Positions 61,196 to 64,000 of a stretch of 64,000 nt of DNA are shown here, piece by piece. Under the pieces are notes generated by a model, which was not told the origin of the DNA, searched no databases, and saw only the letters and a list, made by a program, of their open reading frames with translations. The stretch is taken from contig CACGZD010000004.1 in the NCBI GenBank assembly GCA_902577425.1, positions 31,380-95,379 on the forward strand, read 5' to 3'. The DNA comes from an uncultured Alphaproteobacteria bacterium (lineage in GTDB: Bacteria > Pseudomonadota > Alphaproteobacteria > HIMB59 > GCA-002718135). Every line of letters begins with the position of its first letter. Position 1 is the stretch's first letter. A program made the translations under genes and the position numbers.

Positions 61196-61972
61196 TTAGT
61201 AAGTTGAGTTTGAGTTCTTACTATCTTTACTTTTCATTTCATCTACTATTTTTTGGGCTTTGTCGGTCATAATTCTAAAATCTGATAAAATAGTTACAAA
61301 ATTATATCCAATTTTTAACATTTCCTTAGCATATGAAGTAGAACCCGTATGTATGCCTGCAATTAAATTTTTTTCTTTGCATTTTTGTGCTATCAATTTT
61401 ATGTTAGAATATACAGGATCTTCTTTAATATCAAATTTAGGTCCCATTCCATATGAAGAAGCCATATCTGCTGGTCCAACATAAATACCTGATAAATTTT
61501 TTACTGATAAGATTTCATCTATTTGCTCTACTGCCTGTTTTGTTTCAATCATTGCAAAAGAAAATATTTCCTTATTTGAATTATTATAATAATCAGAGCC
61601 ATAAATAAGTTGAGCCCTCATTGGCCCAAAGCTTCTTTGACCATTTGGAGGATAATAACAATATGAAACAAAATCTTCACATTGTTTTTTAGAATTAATC
61701 ATTGGTGAAATTATTCCTACAGCACCTAAATCAAGCATTTTCATAATAATACCTGGTTCATTCCATGGAACTCTTACAAAGGGCATTATATTTGATTTTG
61801 AAATTGCTTGTAACATTGATACAGAACTTAAATAGTCATTTTGTCCATGTTGCATATCTATAGTTAATGCGTCCCAACCCATTTTACTCATTGCTTCAGC
61901 AATAAAGCTATTAGGAATAGATAACCAACCATTAATAATATTTTTATTAATAAATTTTGTTTTAAATTCCAT
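61196..61972 (-). CDS. HpcH/HpaI-family aldolase
   Basis: A 258-residue class II pyruvate aldolase. LTIDMQHGQND (base His), PFVRVPWNEP (phosphate/pyruvate Arg), GAVGIISPMI, the metal Glu in AMIETKQAVE and the Asp in YVGPADMASSYG are all present. It cleaves or forms 4-hydroxy-2-oxo acids from pyruvate and an aldehyde. The neighbouring aldolase and PLP enzyme could work with it, but no pathway is known for this combination. It is 19 bp downstream of the polysaccharide gene's end only by strand order; it reads on the same strand. Confidence 0.9.
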   Translation of the reverse strand: MEFKTKFINKNIINGWLSIPNSFIAEAMSKMGWDALTIDMQHGQNDYLSSVSMLQAISKSNIMPFVRVPWNEPGIIMKMLDLGAVGIISPMINSKKQCEDFVSYCYYPPNGQRSFGPMRAQLIYGSDYYNNSNKEIFSFAMIETKQAVEQIDEILSVKNLSGIYVGPADMASSYGMGPKFDIKEDPVYSNIKLIAQKCKEKNLIAGIHTGSTSYAKEMLKIGYNFVTILSDFRIMTDKAQKIVDEMKSKDSKNSNSTY

Positions 61973-61991
61973 GTAAAAAAATTATATTAAT

Positions 61992-63824
61992 TTAAACTAA
62001 GTTGCAATGATTAATATATTTTTTAAAAAATAAAGACACTTGATCTTCATTTTGATTTTCTAAAATTTCATTAATATCATTTATTATTTCTTCAATATTT
62101 GCATCAATTGTGTCATCATATTCATCTTTAAAAATATAATCATGATTTGTTTTAACTAAATTATTATCCATAGTTAGTTCTTCATGCATTTTTTCACCTG
62201 GACTTAAGCCAACAAATTCTATCTTGATATCCCCATTATCTTTATCTAAAGAATTGGAATGTCCGGATAAAGTAATCATTTTTTTTGCTATATCTAGAAT
62301 CTTGATAGGTTTTCCCATATTCAAAATAAATTTATCTTTATTTTTAGATTTAATACTAGACTCCAAAACTAATCCAACAGCCTCAGCAATAGACATGAAA
62401 TATCTAGTAACATCTGGATGTGTTACAGTTACTGGGCCTCCATTTTTAATTTGTTCTTGGAACAATGGTATAACAGAACCATTAGAATTAATAACATTTC
62501 CAAATCTTACTAATGAAAGTTTTGTTTTATTGGTATTAAAATAATTTAACAAAATAATTTCTGAAACTCGTTTAGAAGCACCCATAACACTTGTTGGATT
62601 GATAGCCTTATCTGTTGAAACAAAAATAAAATTATTAATATTATAACTAACTGACATTTTAATAAGATTATATGTTCCTAATATGTTATTTCTAATAGAT
62701 TCAATCTTATTATTTTGCATTATATTAACATGTTTATATGCTGCAGCATGATAAACAAGGTTTGGGGAATATTTTTTAAAAACAACATTTAATTTATTTA
62801 TATTAACTATGTCTCCTAAAATTGGCTTTAAAATTACTTTACAATTTTTATTTTCTTTTAAATAATTATTCATTTGATTAGTGATTTTAAAAAGATTAAA
62901 TTCACTATTATCGTATAAAATTAAAATTTTTGGATCCATTTGTATTATCTGTCTAGATAATTCACTACCTATAGAGCCTCCTGCACCAGAAACAAATATA
63001 ATTTTATTACTAATAAAATTATAAATTTTTTCTTTATCCCACACAATATCTCTTTTTACAAAATCAGATGGTATAAATTGATATTGAGTAAATTTTAAAT
63101 TACCCATTATTAAATCATCTAATGTAGGTAATATATTCACCTTAATTCCATATGAATAACATTTTGATAATATTTCATTTCTTCTATTAAGAGATAAACT
63201 TGGTATTGCGATAAGTAAAAAATTAACTTGAAATTTATCTATTAATTTCTTTAAATCTTTAGAATTATAAATTGGAATATTATTAATTTTATTATTAATT
63301 TTATTTTGATCATCGTCAACAAAACAGTTAATATTGATATTGTTTAACTTTTGAGAAATAATATAACCTGCCTCTCCTGCTCCATAAACAATAATATTTT
63401 CTTTTGTAATTGTTGATTTCTCCTTTAGAATAAAAATAATAATCAGTCTTGAATAAAGTATTAAAATAAAAAAAAGTAAAGGTTGAAGAATTCCAATAAT
63501 TAAATTTCCATAAAAAAATAAGATAAAATAATTAAAAACATAAAAAATTAAACCATAAATAAATGTTCCATAAAAAATCTTTAAAATAAAGTTAAAACCA
63601 GAAAATCTAAGTATATCTCTATAAAGTCCAGTTGATAAAAAAACTGGAATAAATAAGATGGATACAAAAAAAATAATAATAGGAAATTCTAAAACATTAA
63701 AAAAAAGCTTTGTTGTTAAAATTGCTATAGATATATATAAAGCTATATAAGAGCTTATTAAATCTATAAATATTAGAATTGCTGTTTTACTTTTTCTGGA
63801 TAAAGACATTAAATATTTTAACAT
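61992..63824 (-). CDS. CapD/WbpM/PglF-like nucleotide-sugar 4,6-dehydratase (membrane-bound)
   Basis: A 610-residue inner-membrane protein: four N-terminal helices (about 12-130), a CoA-binding-like Rossmann domain (about 145-240) and the extended SDR catalytic domain with GAGGSIGSELSRQI (NAD binding) and STDKAINPTSVMGASKR. The M-x3-K in place of Y-x3-K is characteristic of the UDP-GlcNAc 4,6-dehydratase family. It starts the synthesis of di-N-acetylated 6-deoxy sugars for surface glycans. It follows the partial aminotransferase gene by 7 bp, which fits a shared sugar pathway. Confidence 0.9.
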   Translation of the reverse strand: MLKYLMSLSRKSKTAILIFIDLISSYIALYISIAILTTKLFFNVLEFPIIIFFVSILFIPVFLSTGLYRDILRFSGFNFILKIFYGTFIYGLIFYVFNYFILFFYGNLIIGILQPLLFFILILYSRLIIIFILKEKSTITKENIIVYGAGEAGYIISQKLNNININCFVDDDQNKINNKINNIPIYNSKDLKKLIDKFQVNFLLIAIPSLSLNRRNEILSKCYSYGIKVNILPTLDDLIMGNLKFTQYQFIPSDFVKRDIVWDKEKIYNFISNKIIFVSGAGGSIGSELSRQIIQMDPKILILYDNSEFNLFKITNQMNNYLKENKNCKVILKPILGDIVNINKLNVVFKKYSPNLVYHAAAYKHVNIMQNNKIESIRNNILGTYNLIKMSVSYNINNFIFVSTDKAINPTSVMGASKRVSEIILLNYFNTNKTKLSLVRFGNVINSNGSVIPLFQEQIKNGGPVTVTHPDVTRYFMSIAEAVGLVLESSIKSKNKDKFILNMGKPIKILDIAKKMITLSGHSNSLDKDNGDIKIEFVGLSPGEKMHEELTMDNNLVKTNHDYIFKDEYDDTIDANIEEIINDINEILENQNEDQVSLFFKKYINHCNLV

Positions 63825-63831
63825 TTTGATA

Positions 63832-64000
63832 TTATATTGAAGCTTTTTTTAAAATGATTTTAAGAATTTTGCATATCATATGTATTTCTTTCAATTTTAA
63901 ATTATGATGTATGTTTAAAGCAATTGATATTCTACCCAGATTTTTTGCATTTAAAAATTTTTTTTTATTATCTTTAACTAATTTTTTAAAAGGCTCTTCC
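63832..64000 (-). CDS. DegT/DnrJ/EryC1/StrS-family sugar aminotransferase, C-terminal end
   Basis: The last 55 codons of a gene that enters from the right edge. The segment AKNLGRISIALNIHHNLKLKEIHMI resembles the ending NLG-x-S-L-P-x-H-x-x-L-x-x-E-x-I of PLP-dependent nucleotide-sugar aminotransferases, which use the keto sugar made by the 4,6-dehydratase encoded just downstream. The PLP lysine is outside the window, so this is an assignment by tail pattern and context. Confidence 0.65.
   Translation of the reverse strand, partial: EEPFKKLVKDNKKKFLNAKNLGRISIALNIHHNLKLKEIHMICKILKIILKKASI

Overview
The window is an AT-rich stretch (about 30% G+C by eye) with very tight gene packing, short or overlapping gene junctions and no mobile elements, CRISPR arrays, rRNA or tRNA genes that I could see. 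Gene families (class II DAHP synthase, CimA-type citramalate synthase, a KRLGS-type GltX, an Atm1-type exporter, a DUF6356 protein, a RamB/ScfR-like XRE regulator) and the wealth of osmolyte and methylamine genes point to a streamlined marine alphaproteobacterium of the SAR11 / HIMB59 (AEGEAN-169) kind. That placement is inference from gene content and base composition, not from a marker tree.

Layout. 1-8.2 kb is housekeeping: trmJ (5' end only), cimA, gltX, nadE, class II DAHP synthase, glmU, an orphan ParA ATPase and tsaC. 8.2-20.5 kb is a polyamine and N-methyl-amine region: PuuB-like oxidase, two PuuA-like glutamate-amine ligases, a Rieske oxygenase divergent from a second FAD amine oxidase, an Atm1-type ABC exporter, agmatine deiminase, a small DUF6356 membrane protein, N-carbamoylputrescine amidase and an amidase. 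20.6-26.4 kb holds a Pot-type ABC importer; its permease and ATPase genes lie downstream of an acyl-CoA dehydrogenase gene and a BetI-like TetR repressor gene. 26.4-34.8 kb is one long operon: two tandem PYROXD2/CrtI-like FAD oxidoreductases, a GcvT-fold protein, an acyl-CoA dehydrogenase, an ADP-forming acyl-CoA synthetase and a CaiD-like hydratase. 34.8-38.4 kb is a second operon: class III aminotransferase, MFS carrier, GNAT and a PhnZ/TmpB-like HD-domain diiron protein. 38.4-42.5 kb holds the CdhB/CdhC pair of carnitine breakdown, an oxidoreductase, the RamB-like regulator and a 59-residue hypothetical protein. 42.5-47.2 kb is PEP carboxylase, an enoyl-CoA hydratase and a homocysteine methyltransferase. 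47.3-57.1 kb (all minus strand) carries a BetA-like GMC oxidoreductase, an SDR, a luciferase-like monooxygenase, an alpha/beta hydrolase, a GST, a ProVWX-type betaine importer and an aldehyde dehydrogenase. 57-62 kb holds an EamA carrier, a gamma-butyrobetaine-dioxygenase-like enzyme, two aldolases and a class V PLP enzyme. The right edge enters a surface polysaccharide locus.

How it fits together. The most striking signal is a shared palindrome, TTGAATRNNCATTCAA, found at four intergenic sites (12.2, 19.0, 26.4 and 34.8 kb), one of them in the promoter of the BetI-like repressor gene itself. At several of these sites the half-site TTGAAT also sits where a -35 hexamer should be, 15-17 bp upstream of a TATAAT-like box that lies only 5-8 nt before the start codon, with no Shine-Dalgarno sequence. 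This predicts a regulon of leaderless, BetI-like-repressed genes that joins the Rieske oxygenase, the FAD oxidases, a PuuA paralogue, the PYROXD2-pair/GcvT/CaiD operon and the HD-oxygenase operon. I read this as an uncharacterised pathway for uptake and breakdown of a quaternary or N-methylated amine (for example gamma-butyrobetaine, carnitine, stachydrine-type or trimethylaminoalkyl compounds) feeding toward glycine betaine, one-carbon units and CoA thioesters. The substrate is not settled by the sequence.
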